Notes under the pieces: generated by a model
Told to the model about the DNA's origin: nothing
Database searches by the model: none
What the model saw: the letters and a program-made list of their open reading frames with translations, nothing else
Shown: positions 1 through 7,855 of the stretch, piece after piece
Numbering within the stretch: the stretch's first letter is position 1
Layout: each line of letters opens with the position of its first letter
Made by a program: the position numbers and the translations under genes
Assembly (NCBI GenBank): GCA_003141795.1
Contig: PLNO01000019.1
Location: forward strand, 1 to 22,629
Source: Spirochaetaceae bacterium
GTDB lineage: Bacteria; Spirochaetota; Spirochaetia; SZUA-6; Fen-1364
Length of the DNA stretch: 22,629 bases
Direction: 5' to 3'

Positions 1-519
1 GTGGGGTTCGTCGGACGCTTACCCTCAATCGCTCAAGCCCTTCGGAGATCTCCAGCTTTACAGGCGCGAATTGAAGCTGCCAAACGAAGGGTCGATGATC
101 AAATCCAGTTTGATGTTGAGGAGGAACGGGTTAGAAACGTAATACTCAAGCTCGCCCGAGGACATGCGGCCTTCGAATTGAGTCAGCCCCGCCGTGAAGA
201 GCCGGACCATTTCTGGTGTGGCCCCCTAGTTACGATGTCCCCGGAAGAGCGAGAAGTCTTTGATGCACCACATGTACAACAGATGTTCGGTGAGATTGGC
301 TCACGAGGGCTCCAGCGATTGCTCGTGACCCAAATATCTCTCAAGTCGCTCACAGGAGAAGAATCTCAATCTCGCCTCCTCTTGAATGATTGGGTAGACG
401 TGCAAGAAGGCTACTACCGCTATCTCGCAATCGACGATGTTGGTGGCATAGTAGTCCGCATCGTAGTCGCAGAATATTTGGCATGTGAGGTCGCCTGGCG
501 TATCAATGAACCAACATGA
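1..519 (+). CDS. Hypothetical protein, possibly 5'-truncated by the window edge
   Basis: This is a 172-codon open frame whose GTG is the first base of the window, so the true start may lie outside. It has no signal peptide, membrane segment or clear catalytic motif. The middle (about residues 44-75) carries a helix ending in the phrase KLARGHAAFEL, followed by an acidic and aromatic C-terminal half. From memory, similar stretches occur in the C-terminal parts of HNH-endonuclease-like hypothetical proteins often found as gene cassettes, but no HNH motif is present in what is visible, so I do not assign that function. The stop TGA (517-519) is followed immediately by an attC-like sequence, which suggests a captured cassette gene. 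It converges on vsr. The reading frame looks genuine; the function is unknown. Confidence 0.5.
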   Translation: MGFVGRLPSIAQALRRSPALQARIEAAKRRVDDQIQFDVEEERVRNVILKLARGHAAFELSQPRREEPDHFWCGPLVTMSPEEREVFDAPHVQQMFGEIGSRGLQRLLVTQISLKSLTGEESQSRLLLNDWVDVQEGYYRYLAIDDVGGIVVRIVVAEYLACEVAWRINEPT

Positions 520-539
520 GCCTAACAAGTCGTTGGACC
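520..539 (+). other. Candidate 5' half of an integron attC recombination site
   Basis: GCCTAAC (520-526) fits the attC R'' consensus RYYYAAC, starts on the base after the ORF stop codon, and runs on as AAGTCGTTGGACC. This is the layout of the start of many environmental attC sites. The matching 3' half (L' and a GTTRRRY R' box able to pair with this arm) was not found in 540-657, so at best this is a truncated site. The rest of 540-657 lies between two converging genes, and I see no strong terminator in it. Confidence 0.35.
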
Positions 540-657
540 TCTCCGTCAAAGCGCTGCTCTTCCGAGATTCCGCGATGAAACGCAACTCGACTCTCCCGCC
601 GCCAGCGGTTCCTTTCCACCCCGCGCCATGAGTCACGAACGATGATGCGAAGCCCCT

Positions 658-1071
658 TCACTTGGATAACGCCCGCAACACGCGGGCGAGAAGATGTCGC
701 TCTCGGTTCGGAATCAACTCATGCTCCCACACACGGAGCACGCGCCAGCCTGAGGCCTTGAGGGTGCGCCCGACAAGCCTATCACGCGCCTTGTTCGCCA
801 CCAACTTCCGCTCCCAGAACTTCTTGTTGTTCTTCGGCATCGTAGAGTGTGTCGGACAACCGTGCCAGAAACACCCATCGACGAACACTGCAAGCCGTAC
901 CGCGGGGAAGATGAAGTCGGGTTTCCCAAATACAGGTCTGTTTCGGCGCCACCCCTTCACTCGGTTCCGTCTGAAGAACCTGATCATGGCAAGCTCCGTG
1001 TCCTTGTTGCCCTTCCCACGGATCCGAGACATTACCTCCGATCGCTTCGCCTTCGTGAAGACGTCAGGCAT
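658..1071 (-). CDS. vsr: Vsr, very short patch repair T:G mismatch endonuclease
   Basis: The product is a 137-aa protein that nicks DNA 5' of the T in T:G mismatches left by deamination of 5-methylcytosine, protecting Dcm-type target sites. The Vsr signature is visible. The N-terminus has the DVFTKAKRSEVMSRIRGKGN type of opening, E26 lies in the first helix, D52 is in GKPDF, and the hallmark GCFWHGC (66-72) carries the aromatic pair and H70. These correspond to the catalytic Asp and His and the intercalating Phe-Trp of E. coli Vsr. A WRVLRVWEHEL segment follows near residue 110. The length is normal for the family. The ATG is preceded by GGAAG at about 7 nt and lies 12 nt after the stop of the PD-(D/E)XK gene, so vsr is the last gene of the five-gene operon led by the cytosine methyltransferase whose damage it would repair. 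Confidence 0.93.
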   Translation of the reverse strand: MPDVFTKAKRSEVMSRIRGKGNKDTELAMIRFFRRNRVKGWRRNRPVFGKPDFIFPAVRLAVFVDGCFWHGCPTHSTMPKNNKKFWERKLVANKARDRLVGRTLKASGWRVLRVWEHELIPNRERHLLARVLRALSK

Positions 1072-1083
1072 CTGTATCTTCCG

Positions 1084-2085
1084 TCACAGCATTGAGGCTT
1101 GGTCAGGCCTCGTCGCGAGGAGCAGGCTGGCGAAGGTGTTGAGATTGACGTCATACTCCACATGTTCAATACCGTTCGGAACGCCAGCGAGGAACGATCC
1201 CCCAAGAAGTCTTGGGAACTGATCTTTTACAGCAAACAGCCCTTCGTCGACGACGTGCAAACGGACCTTTGCATACTCCTCATCATGAACTGGCGAGTAG
1301 CCCGCCTGCATCAAGGCGGCGTCAAGTTGAGAGGTCGCGTCGAGGTCGGCACCGAGTTGCTGCTTGCAGGTCGACACCATGGACGGGAGTGTTTTCGTTG
1401 CGCCGCCCTCCTCACGGAGGCGCAAGCTGAACAGAAAGAGCTCTCCATTCTCTGGGGGCTCAAGCTGATCGAGCCCGTTGATGTGATGAATCCTGCCGCG
1501 AGACGAAGCCGTGGCTTTAACCTCAACCGAAACCTTTGTCCACTCGAAGTCATGTCTGGCGCCATAGGGACCCCGCCATCTTCGGACAGCTTCGGCCGAA
1601 TCGACCCGAGGGGAGAGCCAGAAGGACAGGAACCACAACTCGGCGAAGAGACCCATCAGCTCCTCGCGAGTAAGCAACGCGATGGGCGGTTGCCCCCAGA
1701 ACCTGCGCCATTTCGCCAGAACCTGTGCGATGATCTTCGCTCTGTTGGTTCCTTCGCTGAGAAGGGCCGCAGCGATCTCGCCCCCAATGAAGTCGAAGAC
1801 TTGGTGTCCCGCGGAGTCTTCACAGCGAAGGTTGATGTAGCGCCTCTCAGCTTGCCCCCTAACGATCAGCTCCTCAGTGACTACCTTGACGCCTCGGCTC
1901 TTGACATCCCGCAACGCCTCTTCGCGCTCTCCGAGCGGGACCAGCAGATGCCTACGACCCTCGGAGTCAAGCGCGCACAGCAGCGGCGACTTCCCTGACG
2001 CCATGGCTGATCTTGCGAGCAGCACCGTGCCTTTCGGAAGCGACGACTCAAGTCGACTCCATATTTCGGGTGGGATGCCGCTCAC
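1084..2085 (-). CDS. DUF4420-type PD-(D/E)XK nuclease-fold protein
   Basis: This roughly 333-aa protein is a likely DNA-cleaving or nuclease-fold subunit of the restriction operon. The nuclease core shows FAELWFL (family helix with Glu), then HDFEW with the acidic D, then the strand VEVKAT giving E-x-K, followed by a basic SSRGRIHHI loop. This is the PD-(D/E)XK pattern of the DUF4420 family, which I recognise by its association with Z1 helicases. I chose the GTG at 2085 because it overlaps the Z1 stop as GTGA and has GGAG 9 nt upstream. A TTG at 2100 with GAGGGG upstream is the alternative and adds five residues. The gene sits between the Z1 ATPase and vsr in a single transcription unit. Nuclease activity is inferred from the motif only. 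Confidence 0.85.
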   Translation of the reverse strand: MSGIPPEIWSRLESSLPKGTVLLARSAMASGKSPLLCALDSEGRRHLLVPLGEREEALRDVKSRGVKVVTEELIVRGQAERRYINLRCEDSAGHQVFDFIGGEIAAALLSEGTNRAKIIAQVLAKWRRFWGQPPIALLTREELMGLFAELWFLSFWLSPRVDSAEAVRRWRGPYGARHDFEWTKVSVEVKATASSRGRIHHINGLDQLEPPENGELFLFSLRLREEGGATKTLPSMVSTCKQQLGADLDATSQLDAALMQAGYSPVHDEEYAKVRLHVVDEGLFAVKDQFPRLLGGSFLAGVPNGIEHVEYDVNLNTFASLLLATRPDQASML

Positions 2086-4706
2086 TCGATCGGTCTCCAA
2101 CGTACCGTCCCCTCAAGATACGCCTCAACGACTTCTTGCTGACGGGATCTCGGGAAGGAGATCGCCAGGCCAACCAAGTCTCTGGCGAGCGGGCCGTTGG
2201 CGTCCTCGTAAAGGGGCCGGCGCCCTCTAGCCGATGGATTTGACGGATCCACCCTTATGTTTTGGCCCGAGTATCGGCTGATAGGATAGAGCAACAGCAG
2301 GCCTTCTTCAGACGGTCGAAGGACCCGAGCATCGTGCCCACGAAGCTCTGTCTCTGGTTGGATCCCGACGGCCTCGTCTTCGGGGTCTACAATGACTCCG
2401 ACGGAGTCGATGCCCTTGAGACGAGAACGGCTAATCTGAGCAACTGGACCCGTTGGAAGATTCCAGTCAGCGGCCCCGAGTTCGGCCTCTCGAGTTCCCT
2501 TCCTGCCTCGAATAGCGACTATCCACCGGACCAGATCTCCAGCAGCCACGAGACGGCGTACGTATGCGCAGATCAGCGGGATCGACATGCTTCGAACCTC
2601 GTCATCCATGCGATACTCTTCCAAGAAGGCGATCACGCTCTCGGGAGAGATTCCCGACCATACGGGTCCCTTGTCATTGGTGAGTCGCAAGTCGTGCGCC
2701 CCCAGCTCTCCGACGAACTGGCGGACCGCCTGAAGGTTCGCTTCGGCCTGTACTGCCAAATCCTCAGGGCGGCTTAGCGCGAACTTGAATGTCTGTTCAA
2801 GGGCCAACGAGTAGCTTTGGGAGATCATCGTCGCGGTCGCAAAGCGACGTTTCAGTGGGCTCGTGATCTGCATGGTCGGATGCTGCCAGATCCTCATTCC
2901 CACCTCGCGTGGAGTCAACCCCTGTACTTCGTAGATCTCGATGTCTTGGCGAAGACGATGCTCCACGAATGCAAGAGTGGCGAACCAGCCCGCGAGCTCT
3001 GCCGTTGTCCAGATGCGCGTGAGGTCCTCGTAGCCCTCTCGAAACCCGAACCATCGGCCCATCTGCATTAAGGTGTCGTATGTCGCGCTCGGACGAAGGA
3101 AGTAGCTGATTTGCAGTCCTTCGAGGGTAAGACCACGGGAGAGTCGATTGCCCCCAATGGCTATCGCCTTCAGGTCCGGCTCCCTGTCGTAGTCCAGCAC
3201 ATCCCCAGTCGCGCTGTTGATTTCTCGAACTTGTACAGCCTCGAAGATAGGGGTGATCTGCGGTTCGATGGTCTCGAACGTCGCGTCACGGTCAAGGTGG
3301 CCAGACCGCGTTACAGGACGGAACTCCGAGTCCCACCGAAGGAGAAGCCTCTCCCTCAGACCATGATGTCTCTGGTAGCGCCACTCATCCTTAAGCTCGG
3401 CGAACCGTTCCGAAACCAAGTGATTCAGATGGGCTTGCGTTGCGATGAGCTGGCTCGTGTGAATCAACATCGTCGCGGGCGCGGGTCCCCGATTTCGCTG
3501 GGCACGTGCGGAGGCAGCGAGAACAAAGTCCAGAAGCGCCAATTCCAGAGATTCAGGCAGTTGACCACTTTCCAGTGCAACAAGGTCTGCGTCAGGAACG
3601 TGGCGGATCACGTCCAGCCCTTCGACTTCTTCATTTGCGACGACATCCATCCGGCCGAAGATCTGTTCGGCCCCGAAGTAGCCGTTTGGCTGCGGCAGGT
3701 CAACTATGAAGTCCTTGGGGTATAGATCGTTCCCCACGGCCGGATCGACTGTGTCGTGCGGGATGAGGATATTCGCAAACGGCGTCGCAGTATATGCGAC
3801 ATACGCGACCCGATCGAATCGCTGGATCAGCCCACGTATAAGTCCATTGATGACCGACGGAGGCTCATAGTCTGGATATGGCGGATCGTCTTCTACCTGA
3901 CGGGAGCCGCGTGTGTCAACACTGGCCTGATCTGCTTCGTCGTCGATTATCAGAACAGGTAGTCGATGGCGAACTTCTTCCGGTGAGCCGTCGAGCCAGG
4001 CCGCGAGGCGTCTCAGCACGGGGCCATTCTTCTTTACAACGAGAAGAACTGGCTGGCTTCCTTGTAGCGCTGCATGGTTTGCATATCCAGGCTGGAAGTC
4101 GCCGTTGAGATCTGGTCGAGTGAACTCATGCCACTGGTTTCCCATGGGGGGCAGCGGAACGGCGTCGACAGAACCGTCGGCGTAGCCGACCAACTCCCGC
4201 TTCAGCCTGATGTTCGTTTGGCGGCGGAGGCCGTTGTCGATCCCCGACAATACGACTACGAGTCGGTAACCAGCGTCAGCCGCTTTGGCCGCCAAGGCTG
4301 TGAAATTCGCTGTTTTTCCACTCTGAACGAATCCAAGGACCAAACCGCGGACGTCGAAGGTTTCCGTATGCGGCGGGGCAATCTGTCGAAGAATGCTGTC
4401 GGAGCTATCATCCAAGGAACGGAGGGCTGAAGACGACCATCCTTTGCGAAGAAGGTACAACCGTAACGTCGGCCAGTAATACCAAGTGGAACGGTCCAAG
4501 CTGACGAGCCAATCAGGGCGGCTCGCGTCGGCCACCACCATCCGCGCAGGAGTCAACTCGATGTTTGCGTCTCTTTCAAGTTCCTCCTTCACGAAGTCAC
4601 GCAACCCTGGTGGAATCACTGGGCTCGCCAAGATCAGCTCTATTGGATGGCCGAAAGCAAGAAGGGTCCGTGCTGTTCGAAGTACGTTCTGCTGTTCGGC
4701 GGTCAT
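2082..4706 (-). CDS. Z1 domain-containing superfamily 2 ATPase/helicase
   Basis: This large (874 aa) ATPase is expected to drive DNA remodelling or translocation in the restriction complex. From the chosen start, Walker A is GFVQSGKT (125-132). The Walker B/DEAD box is DDEAD (255-259), and motif III is the YTATPFAN stretch (305-312). A motif V/VI region near 530-570 contains GGNRLSRGLT and QMGRWFGFR, which supplies arginine-finger candidates. YTATPFAN and GRWFGFR are typical of the Z1 family (PF10593). The start at 4706 overlaps the GHKL gene stop as ATGA and has GAGG 5 nt upstream. Two in-frame ATGs further upstream (4736, 4805) lack good ribosome sites and would overlap the GHKL gene by up to about 100 nt. 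Z1 proteins are typically found with MutL-like ATPases and DUF4420, exactly as here. Confidence 0.9.
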   Translation of the reverse strand: MTAEQQNVLRTARTLLAFGHPIELILASPVIPPGLRDFVKEELERDANIELTPARMVVADASRPDWLVSLDRSTWYYWPTLRLYLLRKGWSSSALRSLDDSSDSILRQIAPPHTETFDVRGLVLGFVQSGKTANFTALAAKAADAGYRLVVVLSGIDNGLRRQTNIRLKRELVGYADGSVDAVPLPPMGNQWHEFTRPDLNGDFQPGYANHAALQGSQPVLLVVKKNGPVLRRLAAWLDGSPEEVRHRLPVLIIDDEADQASVDTRGSRQVEDDPPYPDYEPPSVINGLIRGLIQRFDRVAYVAYTATPFANILIPHDTVDPAVGNDLYPKDFIVDLPQPNGYFGAEQIFGRMDVVANEEVEGLDVIRHVPDADLVALESGQLPESLELALLDFVLAASARAQRNRGPAPATMLIHTSQLIATQAHLNHLVSERFAELKDEWRYQRHHGLRERLLLRWDSEFRPVTRSGHLDRDATFETIEPQITPIFEAVQVREINSATGDVLDYDREPDLKAIAIGGNRLSRGLTLEGLQISYFLRPSATYDTLMQMGRWFGFREGYEDLTRIWTTAELAGWFATLAFVEHRLRQDIEIYEVQGLTPREVGMRIWQHPTMQITSPLKRRFATATMISQSYSLALEQTFKFALSRPEDLAVQAEANLQAVRQFVGELGAHDLRLTNDKGPVWSGISPESVIAFLEEYRMDDEVRSMSIPLICAYVRRLVAAGDLVRWIVAIRGRKGTREAELGAADWNLPTGPVAQISRSRLKGIDSVGVIVDPEDEAVGIQPETELRGHDARVLRPSEEGLLLLYPISRYSGQNIRVDPSNPSARGRRPLYEDANGPLARDLVGLAISFPRSRQQEVVEAYLEGTVRWRPIE

Positions 4707-6070
4707 GGCTGCCTCAGTTTCGTTCTCATGCGCCATCGGGACGTCACCGCGTCGATAACCTCCCGCTCTTGTGGGTTCGCGATCGCCATGAGTTGGCTTG
4801 TCCATTGGTCGAATGTCATCACGTCCACACGCGCTGTCGTCATGCGTTCGGAGGTACTCTGCGCGGTCGCTGGAGACGGTGCGCCGCCTGCACCAACATT
4901 GGTTGTGGGCGCGGTCGCGCGAACGGTCGACGGTGGTGGAGGCGCCGGAGGCCGAGCCGCCTTCTTGGCCGTCCTGTCGTACACCTCCCGAGCCAACTTG
5001 GTGAGAGGGATGATGGTCTGTTTGACGTCCTCTCGGATCTGCGAAGGAATTTGGACGCGCATCTTCGCCACGTTGATCTTGAAGGCTTCATCCAACACGG
5101 GCTCGAAGCTGACACCGATTCGCGCGAGCTTCGTGTGCTCGTCTGGTGCCCGCAGATTGCTCCATCCACCACTTTGGATCATGCGCCCCGCACGGTAGAT
5201 GTAGAATCCCTGCTGCTGATTCCATGATTCAGGGCCACCAGCATCACGAAAGGCATCTGGGGTCGAGAAGTCCTCTTGGTGAGGCAATACGAAGGGTTGA
5301 AGCAAAACATCACCTTCCACTCCCTCATTTTCGAGATGCAATCGGACTGGTTGGAGTCTCTTCGTTTTCAGTTCGGACTGACAGAAGGGATCCCAAGGTT
5401 TCAGTTCGTTCGTGTTGAGTCGAATCTTCAGGCGCTTCCCATGCACTTGCCCAGAGATGAAGCGGTGGAAAACCATGGACAAGTGAAGCTCCAGATCGCG
5501 ACACAATTGGGAAAGCCGCTTGCGCGCCTTCTCACCGTAGGGGTGCTCAAACCCGAGGATTCTATCGAGGCGTTGCCAGAGTACTACAGTTCCGGTCTTG
5601 TCCTTCAAAGGTTGTCGCAGGACCGCGTCCAGCTTGCTTCGGCCCACAGGCAGGATCTCCCACCTATTGGTCTTCTCTATGTGCTCCAGGTCCCAACAGA
5701 ACGCCGCGATGTCTGCGCGCTCCTTGTTCCACCTGCTTGCAACCGTTAGCGATCGGCATTGGCTCATTGACGCCGTTTTCATGCCCAATCCGAACTTTCC
5801 AAGATCGTCGTCGTCATAGTCCCTCTCCGCCCCGTATCGCATCGCCTCGCGGAGCTTGTCGGGCTTCAGGCCTTCCCCGTTGTCAGTGATCCGCACCCAA
5901 GAGCCGTCGCCGTCGAAGAACACGTCAACGTCGACTTCGGATGCTTGCGCTTGAATGGCGTTGTCAACGACGTCCGCGACGGCCTGCGAGAAGTCGTACC
6001 CGAGGTCGCGCAGCGACTTGATCAGTCGTCGAGCCCCAGGAATGAGTTCGTGGCCCTTCCTCGCAGCCAT
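4703..6070 (-). CDS. MutL/MORC-like GHKL ATPase of a restriction operon
   Basis: This 455-aa protein has the ATP-binding Bergerat fold at its N-terminus. The N box is AVADVVDNAIQA (30-41) with the Mg-binding Asn. The G1 box is ITDNGEGL (61-68), and the G2 glycine-rich lid is GKFGLGMKTAS (91-101). It lacks the MutL C-terminal endonuclease domain. The middle (about 190-350) matches the S5-like region only loosely, and a Pro/Ala/Thr-rich disordered linker (about 370-405) precedes a short C-terminal helical segment. Such proteins are known as the MutL-like partners of prokaryotic restriction-modification loci related to eukaryotic MORC ATPases. GAGGGGG lies just upstream of the ATG and the gene starts 13 nt after the methyltransferase stop. 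It probably acts as an ATP-gated clamp that licenses the Z1 and nuclease partners; that role is inferred. Confidence 0.9.
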   Translation of the reverse strand: MAARKGHELIPGARRLIKSLRDLGYDFSQAVADVVDNAIQAQASEVDVDVFFDGDGSWVRITDNGEGLKPDKLREAMRYGAERDYDDDDLGKFGLGMKTASMSQCRSLTVASRWNKERADIAAFCWDLEHIEKTNRWEILPVGRSKLDAVLRQPLKDKTGTVVLWQRLDRILGFEHPYGEKARKRLSQLCRDLELHLSMVFHRFISGQVHGKRLKIRLNTNELKPWDPFCQSELKTKRLQPVRLHLENEGVEGDVLLQPFVLPHQEDFSTPDAFRDAGGPESWNQQQGFYIYRAGRMIQSGGWSNLRAPDEHTKLARIGVSFEPVLDEAFKINVAKMRVQIPSQIREDVKQTIIPLTKLAREVYDRTAKKAARPPAPPPPSTVRATAPTTNVGAGGAPSPATAQSTSERMTTARVDVMTFDQWTSQLMAIANPQEREVIDAVTSRWRMRTKLRQP

Positions 6071-6083
6071 CCTGTCGTCCCCC

Positions 6084-7736
6084 TCAGCCTTGCTTTGAAA
6101 TCAACTGCGCCTCGGTGCAGTAGACGTCCGTCTCGTTGAGTTCACCCTTTTCGTACCGTCGCCAGATCTCGTTACCCAGGGGTTCAAGAACGACGGGCCA
6201 CCCGCTCCGCGCGTAGCGGTGTGAGAAGACTTCGTCGTCAACCAAAACAAGTCCACCACGCCGGATGTATTCCACGCTCTTGCCGTGGTCCCGTGCATTG
6301 TCCGGGTGAAGGTCTGGGAATAGATACAACAGTGCACGCCACCCCGCGACCAGTTCTTCAATACTGAGAGCTCGTAACCCACTTCGATCCATGTTGGCCA
6401 TCCGTCGGAGTGCCGAACTGGCCGCTGACTGGCCACCGCGATAGAGCGCGGGCTCTCCACCATGTTTTTCCGGGTGAACCGATGGATCGGTTTTGGTGCC
6501 AAGATCCAAATTGAGAAACTCTCGGACAGCGATGCCGACGGCTTCCGCGACGAGTGGGGGCACCGCGTTGCCGATTAGCCTGTACGCATTGGTACGTGGC
6601 TTCGGAAACTGGAACCAATCGGGAAAACTCTGAACACGCGCTGCTTCGCGGGCAGTGAGCGATCTGTTCTGGGTGGGATGAATGAACATCAGCCCGTCCC
6701 TGCTGAGGTGTGCCACGATGGTGCTGCATGGCCTCCAGCGGCTCTGCTTGGTGTACCTGTCCTTGAATTGATCCTTCTTGTAGGGGAATTCGAAGCGGAC
6801 CTTGCGCACGCGCATCGCCTTTGCAGATGTTTCACCCTCGTGCAGTCGGGAGAAGTCCCTGAGATCCCTCTCGCTGTGTGTTCGGGCGTCATGGTTCGTC
6901 AGGAGTTTAGCGCGGTCGATCTCAAGGACCTTGTCCAAATATCGCGAAGCGCTCTCACCACGAGCTTTCAGATGTCGCTCACGCCTGGATAGATCGTACT
7001 CGCCAGCAGCTTCCCCTTGACCCGCACGCAGAACGGGAAGATCGCCAATAGCGTCCCACAGACATGTGTGAGCTTCGCCTCTTGGCGGGCACTTCAGTTC
7101 TGGAAGAAAGTAATTCGAAAGACCGAGGCGCACTCCGACGATCAATTGCCGAAGTCGTCTTTGTGGCACGCCGAGTGTCCATGCATCCTCGACCTGAGGA
7201 TGTACTCTGTAGCCGAGCGCTCGCGCCTCCTTCTGGACCGCAGTGAAGTATTCCCCTCCCACCGCCGACCGGAGACCCAGAACATTTTCCATCACGAACA
7301 CGCGCGGACTGAAGTATCCGACAAAGCGAAGAAAGTCGAGGTAAAGATCGCGCCTCGAATCGGGCGTCATTCGCTTGCCGCTATTGGACCCGTCGACCCT
7401 CCGAACCTTCGAGAAGCCTTGACATGGTGGCCCCCCGACCACAACGTCCACGCGGTTCGTTCCCAAGAGTCTGGCAAGACTGTCTGGCGCGTACTTGGTG
7501 AGGTCTTCCTTCAGTGCTTGGACTACTTCAGGGAAGTTCTTCCTGAAGGTCTCGATGGCCTGAGCATCGAAGTCGATGGCGGCAAGGACTTCGAATCCAG
7601 CCCTCGACATCCCAAGGCTGAAACCGCCACAGCCGCAGAAAAGGTCGATGCAGGTGAGAGATCGTTTCGCGGCAGGGACCTCGCGGTACGACCCCGGGGC
7701 GATTGTCGCTGGCCCCAGAACTGGAGTCCTTCCCAT
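6084..7736 (-). CDS. dcm: DNA (cytosine-5-)-methyltransferase with C-terminal extension
   Basis: This 550-aa enzyme transfers a methyl group from SAM to C5 of cytosine in a DNA target. Motif I is DLFCGCGGFS (31-40) and motif IV is GGPPCQGFS (101-109) with catalytic Cys105. Motif VI is MENV (149-152), and motif VIII lies around QRR (192-194). The target-recognition region falls between about 200 and 355. Motif IX is the REAARVQSFPDWF segment (363-375) and motif X is YRLIGNAVPP (385-394). The catalytic module ends near residue 410. Residues about 415-550 are an extension not found in stand-alone Dcm enzymes and not recognised by me, with a W/Y-rich end. GGAG lies 10 nt upstream of the ATG. This is the first gene of the operon; it provides the self-marking methylation, and its product explains the distal vsr. 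The target sequence cannot be read from the protein. Confidence 0.95.
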   Translation of the reverse strand: MGRTPVLGPATIAPGSYREVPAAKRSLTCIDLFCGCGGFSLGMSRAGFEVLAAIDFDAQAIETFRKNFPEVVQALKEDLTKYAPDSLARLLGTNRVDVVVGGPPCQGFSKVRRVDGSNSGKRMTPDSRRDLYLDFLRFVGYFSPRVFVMENVLGLRSAVGGEYFTAVQKEARALGYRVHPQVEDAWTLGVPQRRLRQLIVGVRLGLSNYFLPELKCPPRGEAHTCLWDAIGDLPVLRAGQGEAAGEYDLSRRERHLKARGESASRYLDKVLEIDRAKLLTNHDARTHSERDLRDFSRLHEGETSAKAMRVRKVRFEFPYKKDQFKDRYTKQSRWRPCSTIVAHLSRDGLMFIHPTQNRSLTAREAARVQSFPDWFQFPKPRTNAYRLIGNAVPPLVAEAVGIAVREFLNLDLGTKTDPSVHPEKHGGEPALYRGGQSAASSALRRMANMDRSGLRALSIEELVAGWRALLYLFPDLHPDNARDHGKSVEYIRRGGLVLVDDEVFSHRYARSGWPVVLEPLGNEIWRRYEKGELNETDVYCTEAQLISKQG

Positions 7737-7799
7737 ACCGTTTATTCTCCACCTTTCGTCACGGAAGGTGCCCAGAACTCCTTTACATTCATTCGCTCG

Positions 7800-7828
7800 A
7801 TTCTATAACAACTCGATAGTCTTGACCA
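7800..7828 (-). promoter_or_regulatory. Putative promoter of the dcm-led operon
   Basis: On the minus strand a -35-like TGGTCA (7823-7828, 4/6 match) and a -10-like TAGAAT (7800-7805, 5/6) are 17 nt apart. They would give a transcript with a leader of about 55-60 nt before the dcm ATG. The -35 lies inside the inverted repeat 7814-7846. This is the only non-coding stretch upstream of the operon, but the match is modest. Confidence 0.3.
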
Positions 7829-7846
7829 TTCAGCAAGACGCTATCG
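7814..7846. repeat. Bulged inverted repeat, possible operator over the dcm promoter
   Basis: The left arm CGATAGTCTTG (7814-7824) and right arm CAAGA-CG-CTATCG (7834-7846) form an 11-bp stem interrupted by a 2-nt bulge, around a 9-nt loop. It lies in the 119-bp gap between the dcm start and the mod remnant and covers the putative -35 element. It could be an operator for autoregulation of the methylase operon, or a structure left at the recombination breakpoint. Confidence 0.4.
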
Positions 7847-7855
7847 TCGAGCGGC

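Noticed and set aside
4707..4805. Upstream ATGs for the Z1 gene at 4736 and 4805
   Set aside because: They would overlap the GHKL gene by up to about 100 nt and lack ribosome sites, while ATG 4706 has GAGG and a 4-nt stop/start overlap.
1..7736. An AIPR gene expected for an mza-type system
   Set aside because: No frame on either strand resembles AIPR; the slot after DUF4420 is taken by vsr.
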